From the NCBI GenBank assembly GCA_014773175.1, contig VXCM01001316.1, forward strand, positions 70,965-134,964: a stretch of 64,000 nt of DNA, given 5' to 3'. Below, piece by piece: positions 26,101 through 40,195 of this stretch (positions within the stretch are counted from its first letter, which is position 1; the number at the start of each line of letters is the position of its first letter). Under the pieces are notes generated by a model. The model worked only from the letters and a program-made list of their open reading frames with translations. It ran no database searches and was not told where the DNA came from. Made by a program: the position numbers and the translations under genes. The stretch comes from Lucifuga dentata. Its lineage: Eukaryota; Chordata; Actinopteri; Ophidiiformes; Bythitidae.

Positions 26101-28408
26101 CCTGTGCGAGTTTGCTCGGGTTCTGGTGCAGTCCTGTCAGAACAGCCTGATTTATGACGAGTTCCTCTTCCCCTCGCTGCTGGCGCTGCTGACTGGCCTG
26201 TCTGACTCGCAGGTCAGAGCTTTCAGACACACCAGCACTCTGCTCGGTAAGCACAGCGGCACAATGCACAAATGCAATAAAAAATTAGAACGGCACCTTC
26301 ACGTTGAAATTAAAGCTGAAATGGGTTTTAGCGGGGATATTTATTGGATTTCCAAGTGCAATAAAGCATATTGCACCTGGCAGCTTTAATTCCAGCGTGA
26401 AGATAACTTATTATTTTTATTACATTTATCTTGGTATCCACTACCTGACTCGCTGCGACACGCACGCACTCATATTTACAGAGTCAGAGACGCATATCCT
26501 GCTGTGCAGACAGGACACACACACACACTCACACACAAAGAATCAGTGTTGAAAAGCTGGATCCTTAAAGCTGAATTTCAGGGCAAAAGAAAAGCACAAA
26601 TGTTTCTGTCATCTTGTGACAAACCAGTTTGACTACATGGCACAGCATGAGAGGAAGTGCATCACATACTGTGCAAGTAAGTCCCTGTCAGCTCCAGAAG
26701 TGCTGACCTCTGACCTCCCATAAGAGGAAGGAAAGCATAAAATGTGCTTTTCTCTGGATATTAATAACGCATTACTTTGTATTGCATTAGTCAAAATGTG
26801 CATAGGCAGTAGTCAATTTGCTAGATGTTAATGAAGGCTCGTGTTTGGGCAATAAAAACACTTAAAGGTCCATGCTGGCCATTTTGCATGTTTGAGCCTA
26901 ATATATTCAATTTTCATACATGTCATGGTGCTGACAATCATTTCCAGAGCATAAAACCATATTTCAGCTTTTCCTGATATTTTGCAAAATTTCTTAATCT
27001 TTCAAAATCAATTATTCAAGCGATACAACAACTTAAAAACTGATATTTCGCCTGCTAATAGTTACGCAGCCTTATGAAGTCACGGTCATTTAAATTTTTC
27101 CATAAACGCAGGTCTTCTTTTGNTTACGCAGCCTTATGAAGTCACGGTCATTTAAATTTTTCCATAAACGCAGGTCTTCTTTTGGGACTCTATTCCGCAG
27201 TGGAGACATACGTTCACTCCGTGCTTTTTACTGCGCTTGAACGCAAAAATTATGTAACTTCGAAAAAAACCTGAATATACATCATGTTCACGATGATGGA
27301 TTGCCTATTCAAGAACATTTCAAGTATCAAGTTGATTGTAACGAAATGCCCGTCCCCTCACCTCAAATTCTCCCCAGGATGGATGTAGGCAGTTTTGTCA
27401 GTGTTGTGTAGCTTCATCTTCATCGTTCATCTGCTTCCATCCTAACAGCCATGAAGCTGATGACTGGGCTGGTGGAAGTCGCTGTGACCATGTCAATTCA
27501 GTTGAAGACCACCCAGCGACGCCACGAGCTGGAGAATAAGAAGCCACACGACAGAGCTCCTGACCGCATCGAGGAGCTGCAGCGCACCATTAGCGAGGTC
27601 ATACGAACACGTGTTGACACACACAAATGCTAACACTGGCCCCATTGTCTACACTGTCCATTTCCTTGCCAATTTATAGGTTCAGCCAAAATGTTAAAGT
27701 TGCTCGCTGGCGGGTTTCCTCCCGTCTTTGCATTTGACTCACGTGAATGTGTTTTCTAATGTATTTTTATTTTAGCTGCTGGAGAACAAAGAAGAGCTGT
27801 CCTCTTTGTTGAACAGCACTTTCCGCGGCATCTTTGTGCACCGTTACCGGGACCAACTGCCCGAGATCCGAGCAGCGTGTATTGAGGAGTTGGGCGTGTG
27901 GCTGAGAACGGATCCTGAGAACTTCCTCAGTGACGGATGCCTTAAGTATCTGGGTTGGACCCTGCACGATAAGGTGGAGCACACACACATACACACACAC
28001 ACTGGACAGGAAGTAAATTTTCTTCCAGCATCAACTGCAGCACTGTGGGTTGTGTGTTACAAATGTAAAGGGTTGCTGTAATTTTGGTCCTTTTCTGCGC
28101 AGTTTGAAACTTCCATATCGCCTATGTGCTTTCACATTCATATGAAATGTTGGAAATAGAATCATTTATGTAACACACATGAATGAGCCAAGAAACTGGT
28201 AAATACAGCTTGTAATTATTTAGTAAGGACTCTGTATTTATGTTAAAATTTGAAAAGAATGATTTTTATTTAGGCTATTTTAGTAGTAGCATTTCCTTAT
28301 GTCTACATTACGCTAATCTGCTTTTTTATTACCTCCTGCAAATAATGCCCCTAACACAAGCAATAATGAAAGCATTCCAAATTACACACACACAACTCAC
28401 TCTCTTCA

Positions 28409-28480
<72 letters not shown>

Positions 28481-31400
28481 ACTATGGACCTGCAGAGTAT
28501 TCCCATATCTGCTCAGTGGACATGTTTGTGTGTACTCTCTGTTTCCTCACAGCAAAGTCCGGTGCGTCTGGTGTGTGTGCGTGCCCTGCAGGGTCTGTAC
28601 CAGGAGAAGAAATTCATTGGGCGCCTGGAGCTTTTCACCAACAGATTTCGAGTGAGGCGTCCCACTGGACCGGACTCAAACATCACTGAATGCCTGTCTG
28701 CCTTCTACCCCTCCGTCTTGCTGTCTTTCTTTTTTTCTGTCTGTCTGCCTCAGTATTTCTCTGTAATTTGTTGTTTCAGCTTGTTCTGCCTCATTTCTGT
28801 GTTGTTTCCCCCCCCGGTNGTATTTCTCTGTAATTTGTTGTTTCAGCTTGTTCTGCCTCATTTCTGTGTTGTTTCCCCCCCCGGTGTGTTTTTCCCGTTT
28901 TATCCATTTGCATGTCAATTCCTTCTCCACTCTGTATCATTGTCTCACCATATTTGGTGTTTTTCTTTTGTTTTTGTTTTTTTTTTGCATCCTGTGTAAT
29001 CTCTTGTGTTTTTGCCTTCCTGGATTTCTTTNTTTTTTTTTTTTTTTCATTTTTTTAGGTTTTTACTATTCCTGTTTGTTCCTTTATAGTCTCCTCCTCT
29101 GTTCTGCATGTGTGTCTGGATACACTAATTGCTGCCAATTACTGATGGTTAATAAGCTCTTCACAAGCACAACAAAAACCCAAGTATGCCACACGTGCTG
29201 CAGCAGATAAATGCTTTTATGCTGTGGCTTAGCACCTAATCAGTGCGGTTATGTGGGTGTGAGCACATTTATGCATGTGTGTATGCGTGCTGCAATGTGT
29301 GTGTGCATGTCTCTTTGTTTCTCTGCACATGTTTTTTCCCCCCTCTCTTTGTGTTTAGGAGAGGATGCTCAGCATGTTGCTGGACAAGGACCCAGATGTG
29401 GCAATAGAAGTGGTCTCTCTGTTGCTGCTGGTCCATCAGTGAGTCTTTTTGGATTTTAGTAATTCTATAAGATTAAAATGAATACCAGTTAAAGGACGAT
29501 ACCAGCAATTTTGCACGTTTGATCCTAATGTAGTCAATTTTCATACACATAAAGTTACTGATAATCATTTCCCAAAGCATACTACAGGAACGATGAATTA
29601 AAAAAAAATTTCCTACCTTCCAGACCGCCATTGGTTTCAGTTCATTCTGGTACACTATTAAAATGAAGATGTTGATACTTGAAATGTTCTTGGGATAGGT
29701 AATCCATCATTGTGAACAAGATGTATATTCAGGTTTTTTCGAAGTTTCGTAATTTTAGCATTTAAGTGCAATAAAAAGCATGGATTGAATGCATGTCTCC
29801 ACCGGGGAATATAGTCCCAAAAGAAGACCTGCGTTTATCGAAAAATTTAAACCACCGTAGCTTCATAAGGCTGCATAACTATTAGCAGGCGAAACATCGA
29901 TTTTTAAGGTGGGTGTATCACTTGAATATTTGAAGATTAAGAGATTTTGCCAAATATCAGGAAAGCTGAAATATGGTTTAATCCTTCGGGAAATGGTTGT
30001 CAGTATCATTATGTGTATGAAAATTTAATATATTAGGCTCAAACATTCAAAATGGACAGTATGGTCCTTTAATAACCACAAAGACTCTATATAGTTAGAC
30101 CCTTAATTATGCTAATAATTTAGGGTTAAATTAAGCACTATTTCCTTTCTTTTCCTCTTTTCAGAATACAATTGAGGGACTGGGAGGCCATGACTTACGA
30201 ATGTCTGACTTACGAACAATCCGTAATTACGAACCGACCGCCATAAAGCCTATTAAATTAAAAATTCGAGTTACATACAATGTTTTGTAAAAACGAATGG
30301 CACACTATGTTGCGCGTTGTCAGCAGTTCAGCGGTATTATTATGTTTAAGATGTTTTAGTATATCTGGAAGGTTTCTTGTGCATAGAAAGGTAAAATATA
30401 TACGCTAGATATGCACCTTACGTAACTGTTCTGACTTACGTACAAATCTGACTTAAACACAGCCGTAGGAATGGAACTTGTTCGTAACCTGGGGACTGCC
30501 CGTAGTCGAAATTTGAGTTTGTAACATTTTCCAGAAAACGACCACTGAAATATACTTCACAGCCTTACTGTCAGTATTGTTCATTTATTCGCACCATATT
30601 GCTGCTTTAAGTAGTTTTAGGCGTTCCATGATTGAAAATGTGATGCATGTTGAGCCTTAAATACAAAGTTAAAAATAATCAAGTATCGTGTATATCAGAG
30701 CAGTCCAGAAATGATTTGATTGGCGACTCATCACTGTACTTGTTGGGATTGCTGATGATTCATAGCACGAATCATGATTTCGCACTATGGCCAACACCTC
30801 ACACCAACAAGTCCAGTCCTTAGCAGTGTGGATTTGTAGGACTTATTAACAGGAGAGAAAATGATATAAGAGCCAGAAATGATGACTCCTGGCTATTTCA
30901 TGCCTTTTAATCACAGCTATTCAAACTGGTTGAAAAATTGCTGTACATAAATGCATATTCAATCAATTCTGTGTAACCAAAGTCCTACAGCACCAGAAAT
31001 AATCAAAGTTACGATCTTTCATACCTCGTAAATATATAAACGCAAATCGCTTCTTGTTTTCACTAAATATGTGAAGCTAAAATGTGTGGTTTTTTTTTTT
31101 TTTTTTTTNTTTTTTTTTTTTTTTTTATGTGTGTGTGTCCTTGCACATGCTGCTGCATTAGGAAAACAGAGGAAGGACTGACAAGAGAGGAATGTAGCAA
31201 CATCTACCCGCTGGTTTATGCTTCACACTCAGGCCTGGCATCAGCAGCCAGCATCTTCCTCTACAACAAGTACGCTGCCATCTTTTTCTTCTCTCTACTG
31301 TCAAACAAACTGACGAGTCTCAAGGTTTGTACCTGAGCTTGTAAAAGACACTGGTGCCTTGCACTGGATTTGACAAATATGTATCGAATGCTGTTGCATA

Positions 31401-34400
31401 ATATCTTTGTTGGAATAAAACAGCAATTTTCAGGATTGAGATTTTTCAGACAAAAGTATCATGTTTCACACAAAAGCGCTGATGAAACCACTACTTTGTT
31501 TCTTATAGCTGAATAAATAGTGTGTATTAGGTTGTCATTAAAGATGCGCAGGTATACTGCAGTCTCATATAATTAAACATTTTATTGCTGTATGTGGCCT
31601 CATATTAACAATCTACTAACTTATCCTCATCTGAAAGAGTAATTTAATTTGATTTATTTGTTGATTGCTAATTTAAAGTGAAATGTGTGTGTTTTAGGTT
31701 TAAAAGTCTGATTGAGAATGACAGTCATGAGAAGAATAAATCCAACAATGCAGCCTTTTTACAAGTCCTCATTTCCTTTTACATCCAGAGTCAGGTAGTC
31801 TCTCTCTGTCGCTTTTTCCCTCTGAAATTTGAAATAATTCGACAATATCAAACCCTTTGGTCGACTTTTCCATCCTCTGTTGTTTGCTATAAAGAAAGAA
31901 TTCCTTCCCTTACATTTATGGTTCCCAGTTCCACGACCATGGGACGTACCTGGTGGACAGTTTGTGGGGTGTTGCAGGCTCTGAGTTGAGGGACTGGGAG
32001 GCCATGACAACATTCCTGCTGCGGGAGACTGCTGAGGAAGAAGGTGAGAAACTTTGTTCATTTAACAGAAATACCATTTGCAAGCTTGATCAGTCAATGT
32101 TTGAAAAACGGCCATAATATTTAAAGCAATGGCTTTGTGAAATAGTGCTTTTTCCCTTTTTTTTCCTCGAAGCTCTGTGCAGCACTGCAAAATGCTAAAA
32201 TGCTGTTGCATCCTGAAATACCGAATTATATTATATACCACGGGTCTACCATTGTCCTCTATTGCTGCAGTTGGCAGTGATTCTGCTTAAGCAAATAACT
32301 GGCGCGGCTGTTTTTTCTGCCGGTTAACATGCGATGGCTTAAGGTTGCTCACTTTAACTTTAGATTTTTGCAGAATGTGTTTGACAGCATGTTTGAGAGT
32401 CCAATCGGGTGGAAAGGACAACATGTCTTGTGGCTGCACTGTAGGTGCTAACTATCTTACAATCCATCCCAACCAGAGCAACCTACAATTCTGCACNCCC
32501 CTCTGCCACCAGATTTCATGTACGAGAAAGAAGGAGCTCTCATAGAGTTAATGGTATGCGCCATCAGACAGGCAGCAGAGGCAACGCCACCTGCTGGGAG
32601 AACTCAGAGCAAGAAGGTGGTGACATGCAAACAAACACATGGAGAATCGGGTTCTGTTTTTGTTTTCATTTCAAATTCAGTCTGCGCACGTGCACATGCA
32701 CATGTACATGGTTGAACTGATGTGTGCGTGATGGACGTGTGTGACTACAGACCCTCAGCATGAAGGATAAGATGATCCAGAATCAAGACAGGAGACGCAT
32801 CAGCACTCACTTCATTCCTCTGCTGCCGCAGCTGCTGGCGAAGGTACACACACACACACACATACACATGTTATGAGCTGAGTAACAACTTCAGCTCCTG
32901 TTCAACTTCCCCTAACTTTATTGGTTTATTTTAATCAGACAGTCATGACTAAAAATTTAATATTGTAGTGAGAACATTATGTTGCACTATATGTTGTCTT
33001 TTGAGATTTTGTTTATAAATGCTGAACTTGTGTGTGTGTCTCCTCCTCCTCCCCTTGCTGATCTCCAGTACTCAGCAGACATGGAGAAAGTCAGCCTCCT
33101 TCTCAAAGTTCCCCTCCACTTTGACCTGGAGACATACAGCAGTGGTGGGCGGCTGGAGAAGGTAGGAGGNTTCCCCTCCACTTTGACCTGGAGACATACA
33201 GCAGTGGTGGGCGGCTGGAGAAGGTAGGAGGGCTGCAGATCTGGACAACAATAGAATTTGAACATGCGAGGAAGTCTGCCTTGTTTGTGGGCAGTTTATT
33301 TTCCTCAGAGATACAGAAGTTAAAAACTTTAGTGTAAATCTAGTTTGTGGCTCTGATTAATCTCTTCACAAATTAGCTCATGGTTCTTGTGAATCATTAT
33401 CATCCCTTATGTCTTCTGATCACTTAAATATGCTCTTTTTCTGAGGTTGGAAGAAGAGCCTTGAGATGCTAGCAACACAGAGAAGTGCTAGGAAAAGAAA
33501 TGAGAGAACATGGATTTGTTTGCTTTTCTGTCTTCCCCNCCATTCCTCACCCCCCAGTACCTTGATCTGCTGCTGTCCCAGATATGTAGCATAGTTCAGA
33601 AGCACACCGAGGCCTCTGTGCTGGAGGCCTGCGCCCGTCTGGCCAATGCTCTCTGTTCCGACTGCTACACCTTCTCGTCCCGCTCGCACTTGGCATTCAG
33701 CCAGCTGCTGGATGAGCTGACTGACTGCTTCAACACCTACTTCTCTGATCTGCTGCAGGTGCGCGAGCGTAACGGCGTAGCTCGTCCACAGGCAAATTCA
33801 GCACATGACAAAACGCTCTTCTAGTCTTCATGCAGCTCTGTTTCAACACCAGAAAGAAACAAATAATGAAATGGTATATTACAGTGTCTCCCAATTAACT
33901 GTTTACCAGCATATTCAAGACATTTCCCCAAATAATTCCTTTTGTGGATTTACAAGAATGCAACAGAAGTCCATAAAATTGTGCAGATAACACACATAAA
34001 CACACACATTTACTTAGGTAACTTGGTTATTGTTTGCTTTGTACAGTAACCTGATTTCTCAAACATTTACATAAGAAAACCAGTATTTTTTTTTTCATCA
34101 GGTTAAGAGATTAAGAAAAACCCAGTTATTTCTACTGAAAGCTGATTTTGTGGCCTACATGTCATTATTGTAGTGAAACAAATTGATTTGGATCGTAACT
34201 GTTTTCTTAAAAATGTTTGTGTGTACTAATACTGTACTTACAATGTACTAAGGGTACTGCAGATGAAGATGAAGTCTATAGTGCAGCCACTGCATTGAAA
34301 AGGATTGCAGCCTTCAGCAGGCAAGTTTGTGTTGTTATACAGTATGTGGACACGATAGTGCTGGTACTTACTGCTACTTACACAGAGGTGTGTGTGTGTG

Positions 34401-35415
34401 TGTTATGTATTTCCTAGTGCCAAGGACCTGACAGGCTGGAAGTTGTTTGACCCCTGCCTGCAGCTCTTGAAGAGCTCTGTGGAGTCCAACGACCTGAACA
34501 CGGAGGTTTGTGGTAAACTCAGGTTGCTGTGGGTTGCAGACAGGAGCTTAAAGAGCTTACAGTGTCAGAATTTTTAATAATTCATGTGAAACCCAGTACT
34601 GCTGGAATGTTGTCAAGCAGTTTGATGAAATCTCTTCATTTCCTGTGCCGAGGTGCTGTTAACTAGCTGGCATTACCCTTCATGTAGAGAGAAGTAAACA
34701 CAAATACGTATATGGATAAATGATTAAATGAATTATTTATGTTTAATACAAGCGGCCGTTCAAACGATGTCCAATTTCTCCTTGTGGGTGTTGGGTTTTC
34801 ATGTGTTACAAGACACTAAGCAAGAAGTTTTGCTACTGAAAAAAAAGATGCGGTAATTTGCAAAAATGTCTTTCTGGTCAAAATGGTGGTATAATCCCTG
34901 TAACACACACACACATAGCATCCTCTCATTAATTCGTGTGGCGGTTCAAACAGGCTAATTGACTTTTCTTGGTGTGTTGCAGCTCCTGGTAGCAGTGCTG
35001 AAGTGTGCAGCACTGCACCTGATGTGGGCCAGAAAGAACGTGATCACCTTCAAACCAACCGAGGTGCTCATCTCTCATTATGAAACACTCGTGTGTTGTG
35101 TTTTCCCTCCAACGCTGCATTCATAATTGATTGGATGTTTGGCAGCAGGAGCTCTGAAGTGTACGAGTGTGACGTTTGAAGTGTGACGTGATGGAGCAGC
35201 GATTCATTTCACTAGCTGTGTTTCAGTCTTTTTCAGCAAGTTTTATTGAAAATAACCTTTTTCCACAGTTGAAATGCAAAATTTTATACAAGGCAACATG
35301 TCTTGCAAAATACTTAAAGGACCATACCTGTGATTTTGCATGTTTGAGCCAACCCATATTCACGTTACATTACCGCCAACCATCTTCCAAAACATACTAC
35401 TGGAGTGGTAAATTT

Positions 35416-35447
<32 letters not shown>

Positions 35448-38400
35448 GACATTATGAAATAGAAAATAAACACATCTCAGACGCTGAGGATAACACAACA
35501 AAGTCCAAGTCTTATTTCCTTGCTTTCCTTTTCCTACCTTCCAGACTGCCCCTGGTTTCAGGTCATTCCAGTACACTAAAAAAAAAAAATCAAAATGTAG
35601 AGACTTGAATTGTGCTTGAGATATGAAGACATCACAGCAAACCACAAGCCATTTTTTTTTTGTCGAGGTTACTTAATTTAACCGATCCAACACGGAACTG
35701 TTGTGCAAAGAAGAAAATGTACGTCTCCGCCAGGGAATATAGTCCCAGGCGAAGACTGCTTTTACTAAATTAAATTAAAGTGACTGTCTTCTGCAGTCAT
35801 TCTTAGGTGTTAGCAGGCGAAATGTTGAATTTTAAGTTGGGTGAATCACCTGAACATTTGATTTTTTTTTTAAATTTATTATTTATTCACATTCATATAC
35901 ATCACAACTAGACAATAAAACCAAAAAGGACTAACATAATTCTGAAATATAACACAGAAACAACATGACAAAAAACAAAAAAAAGAGGGGCCTCCCAAAA
36001 CTATTAGGTACCTTTAAGAAACTACAAAGTTCCTCCAGATTTCATATTAATCTTTATCATATTTTTCTTATTTTCTAATTAACATAACTTCATAAGACAT
36101 TGTTATCGCCAATACATTCATCCCTTCCCTAAAGGTGGGTGTGTCAGTGTTTTTCCAATGCCTAAGAATCAGTGCTGATGCTATGATGCTAGACCCAGAC
36201 TTAACACTTTAAACCTGAATATTTGATTTTGAAAACTAAAATCCAATTTTGTGTTTTGGAAAAGGGTTGGCAGTAATGTAACATGTATGCGGGTAGTATC
36301 TAAAAACCACCAGTGTGGTCCTTTAAACAGAAAACCCTGGTACTGTGAACTTATGTTTCCAGCCTTCCAGTTACCACATCTGTACAAACTTGATGATTCA
36401 ACAACCTTGACATTCAAATCAGAGAATCAACTCTGTTATCATCAGACCTGGGGGGTAATATTTATTATGAATAATAACTCAGAAATGGCACTTTTTCTGC
36501 TGCATAAAATGATTAGCACAGCTTTGTCTGACACTAGACGAATGTTCCAAGCAATGAAGGAATTTCATATATTAAATGATGAATTTCGACACGTCAGCAT
36601 TAGTCTTCGTAGTTTATGTGCATACAGTTCATCAAAAAAATTATAAGATTTTCATTTTGAAGCAGCTTAAGTGGCTCCACTTCATTCCAGTCACCTCTAA
36701 TCTGTACTAAATTTTGGCCTGTCGCAGCTCATTGCTTCAGCATGCCACACACACACACACACACACACAGAAAATGTCAAACACCTGCTGCTATGACTAC
36801 CTGAGATAAACTGATCTACACAAGGAATACCTGTGCGACAGCCGTCACCATCACAGCAAAGCTGCGGCGGCCATGTTGCTGGACTTCCTGTGTGTTTTTG
36901 GAGGTCTACCTGCCTTTGTTGTTTATCAGCCCAGCAGCTGTGCAGACAGCAGGCCATTAACACAGCAATCTGTCAGAGAGAGCATCCCAGTCCACGGTCT
37001 CACTCACACACACACGCTTTCTCTCACTGCCTCGCTCTTTCTTACTCCATTTCTCTGTCTTTGTTCTATCTTTCACTCTTTCACCCTCCTGTTCTTCTTT
37101 GTGCTCTTTCTTACTCACCCTGCTGTTTGTCTCACTGCATCATTATTCATCCCGTCAACATTTGTGTTTACCTAAATCATAATCCCAGAGAAAACGTGTG
37201 TGTTCCTCACGTTTGCTTATTTCCATCTCATCTGCTATCATGTATTATAGCAGGACTGAATGTGTTCCTCCCATGCACATACACAAACACAGAAACGTAC
37301 AGTTTGGTTATGACAATAATGATGAAAAAGTGTCTGATTTTATCTGTGGCTGATCGGTTTATTTTTCCACTTTGTTTTAGTTAGCAGAGACCTTAAAGTG
37401 AATAAATGGGAGTCCAGCCTAATTGGTTGGTAAATAATTAATATAGAAGCCTAATTTACATTTAGAGCATCTGGTGGATGAAAGGAATTTGCCCTGCATC
37501 TCATTCCTTTCCCACACACACACACAAATGGGCACGTTTTATAAGCATTTTCCTCACCTCTAGCCTTTGATATTCCATCATCTCTCTCTCAGGCGGAGCT
37601 GAAGCGTCTGAGGAGGGAGGTGCGTTCGTTCTGTCACGTGTGTGAGACGTGTCTGTCTGTGGATCAGGCTGAGATCAGAGATCAGGTATCAGCTTTGTTA
37701 CATGTAGAATAATCGAATAATCTCTTGCATGAACTAACAGATCAGGGTTCAGTCGAGGTGAACTTACAACTTGTCTACAACATCTTTACAACTTTTTTTT
37801 TTGTTTGCGATAGATATGTTCTCACTAGGTTACGTGTGTGTGTGTGTGTGTGTGCGTGTGTGTCTGTCCACAGGCGTTTGAGCTGCTGTGTGACTTGCTG
37901 CTGATTTACAGTGCGACCAGTGTTCGCTCTGAGCCCACCCTCCACACGTTGGTCCACTTGCCCTCTGATTCCCTGCGCTTCGTTCTGGCCACATTCGTGC
38001 TGGATTACATCTTCTCTGGCCCCGAAGATGTTGAGTCTGCTGGTGTGTGTTGCACCAAGAGTTTGTGGCAAAAAAAGAAAAGAAAAGAAATGACAAAAAC
38101 TAATTGCGGTGCTTTTCAAAAAGCATCTTCGGTCGTTTGTCGTGATAACAAAGATAATCGTTCTTTCTCACTGGGAACTGGCAGTTTCCGAACAAGCTCT
38201 TCATCTTTCATTATGTGTGTTGGTTGCACGTGTGTCGTGTGGGGGTGTGTGTCTGTCAAAGCCATGTGACTGCTTCTCCTGTTTACATCTCATTAATGAT
38301 TGACTGTAACAATACCAGATATTACTGGATCTGCTGTACCACAAGACCAATAGTTAAAGGACTATACTGGCAGTTGTGCATGTTTGAGCCCAATATATAC

Positions 38401-40162
38401 CAGCTTACATGTTACGACCTGACAACCATTTCCCAAAACATACTACTGAAGCAGTACATTTTAGAATTGTTTTTCCTACCTTCCACAGTCATTGGTTTCT
38501 GTTCATTCCAGTACACTATTAAAATGAACTTGTAGAGACTTGAAACATGCTACAGATACTTAATCCATCACAGTGAACATGACACCTATATAGTCCCAGG
38601 AGAAGAGGGCTTTTACCGAGAAATTAAAACCACTGTGCCTTCAACAATTATGCATAAAAAAGTGAAACATTGAATTTTAAGGTAGGATTATCAACTGAAC
38701 ATTTGATTTTGAAAGATTGTGGATTTTTGGATATGGTTTTGTGTTTTGGAAGTTGTCAGTAATGTAAAGTACATATATGCTGGTTGTATACATTAGGCCT
38801 AAACATCCAAACTTGCCGGTACGGTCCTTTAACTATTGGTCTTTTAGGCTCACCTCTCACTCCTTTGCTCCAGCTATGACTCTTTGTCTTTTTGTAGATG
38901 AAGATAATGAGGAGATGAAGATAACTATTCTGCACAGGAAGCGCAGCCAGCTGGCTGGCTACTGTAAGCTGGTCATCTACGGCGTGCTGGACCTCACTGC
39001 TGCCACCGACATCCTCAAGCAGTACAGCAAGGTGGACAAGAGAGGCAGAAAAACAAGTCTGAAATGGAAATCAGCGTTTGTTTGTTTTTTAATACCTCCT
39101 CTTAAAATAGGGAAAATATCTCAATTGCAGAGGGTTCACAGGGTATCCACGGGGTCTTAAAAAGTCTTAATTTGATTCCACCAAAACTAAGGCCATAAAA
39201 TGGCATTAAAAAGTCTCAAATTAGATTTCCAAAGGCTTTTTTCCTGTTATAATGTAACAAAAAAAAAAAAAAAAAAAACATTTTTGAAAAACGTAAAAAA
39301 TTCACAACAAAAATTGAATTTCGATTTGTTTGAGTCGGAAATTTCCATTCACCGGTTGATGCACAGAGAGGACAGCAGGGTCCATGGATCCTTAAAAAGT
39401 TTTAAATTCGTTTATACATTTTATATGTAAATCGCTGTTTTGTATTTTAACGTAACGCAGACCGGAAAACGAACAGCGATAATTTATCGTTGCAGTAGTC
39501 ACTATAGCGTTGTTAGCATCTTGGGCTAAAGTAGCTTTAAGTAATGTATATTAATGGGAAGTAGCGATGAATATGAGATGCATGTGCAAAAAGTAATTCT
39601 AACTCAGTAGAATGGGACTCAAAGACGTGGAATTGAACACGTAGTACGAGAAATAGAGTGGCTGTGAAAACCCGTCAACTACTAACGGTATGTCTCAGTA
39701 CCGGTCAGCAACACCGAGCTAACAACGTTCAGTTTCACTGCGTGGCTACAGAGGAGGAAGACAAACCAGCTCAGCTGACAGATACGGTTATACCGGAACT
39801 GTTTAAGATCACATCCAGTTCAGGTCCCTGTGATCACAGTTCATGTAGTATGAGACATCTCAGGATTTAAAGTAAAGTTTTCTCATGGCTTTTATGTTAA
39901 ATCATATCATGATGATATATTACACTCATCAATATGCACAGTTTTGTCTAAACTGATCACTATTGGCCCGGCATTTAGAATTGTTCTAACTTCATCAAAA
40001 GTACATACAAAATCCTAACACAAGATACTGTATATGGAACTTCTTTTAATAATGCACATATTCATGTTTTTTTGCTCGTGGTAGGAATATGCACATGCAA
40101 ACAAGAAAAGGATTGGATATTTTCATATGATTTATTTAATAGGAAATTAGTGGCTTGCTGAA

Positions 40163-40195
<33 letters not shown>

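Noticed and set aside
33069..33231. Tandem duplication of stag3 exon 16
   Set aside because: The two 61-bp copies are exact and separated by one N, the pattern of an unmerged contig overlap.
36833..37384. 183-codon open frame in stag3 intron 20
   Set aside because: Low-complexity Ser/Leu/His composition, no domain, no splice sites fitting neighbours; pyrimidine-rich intron sequence.
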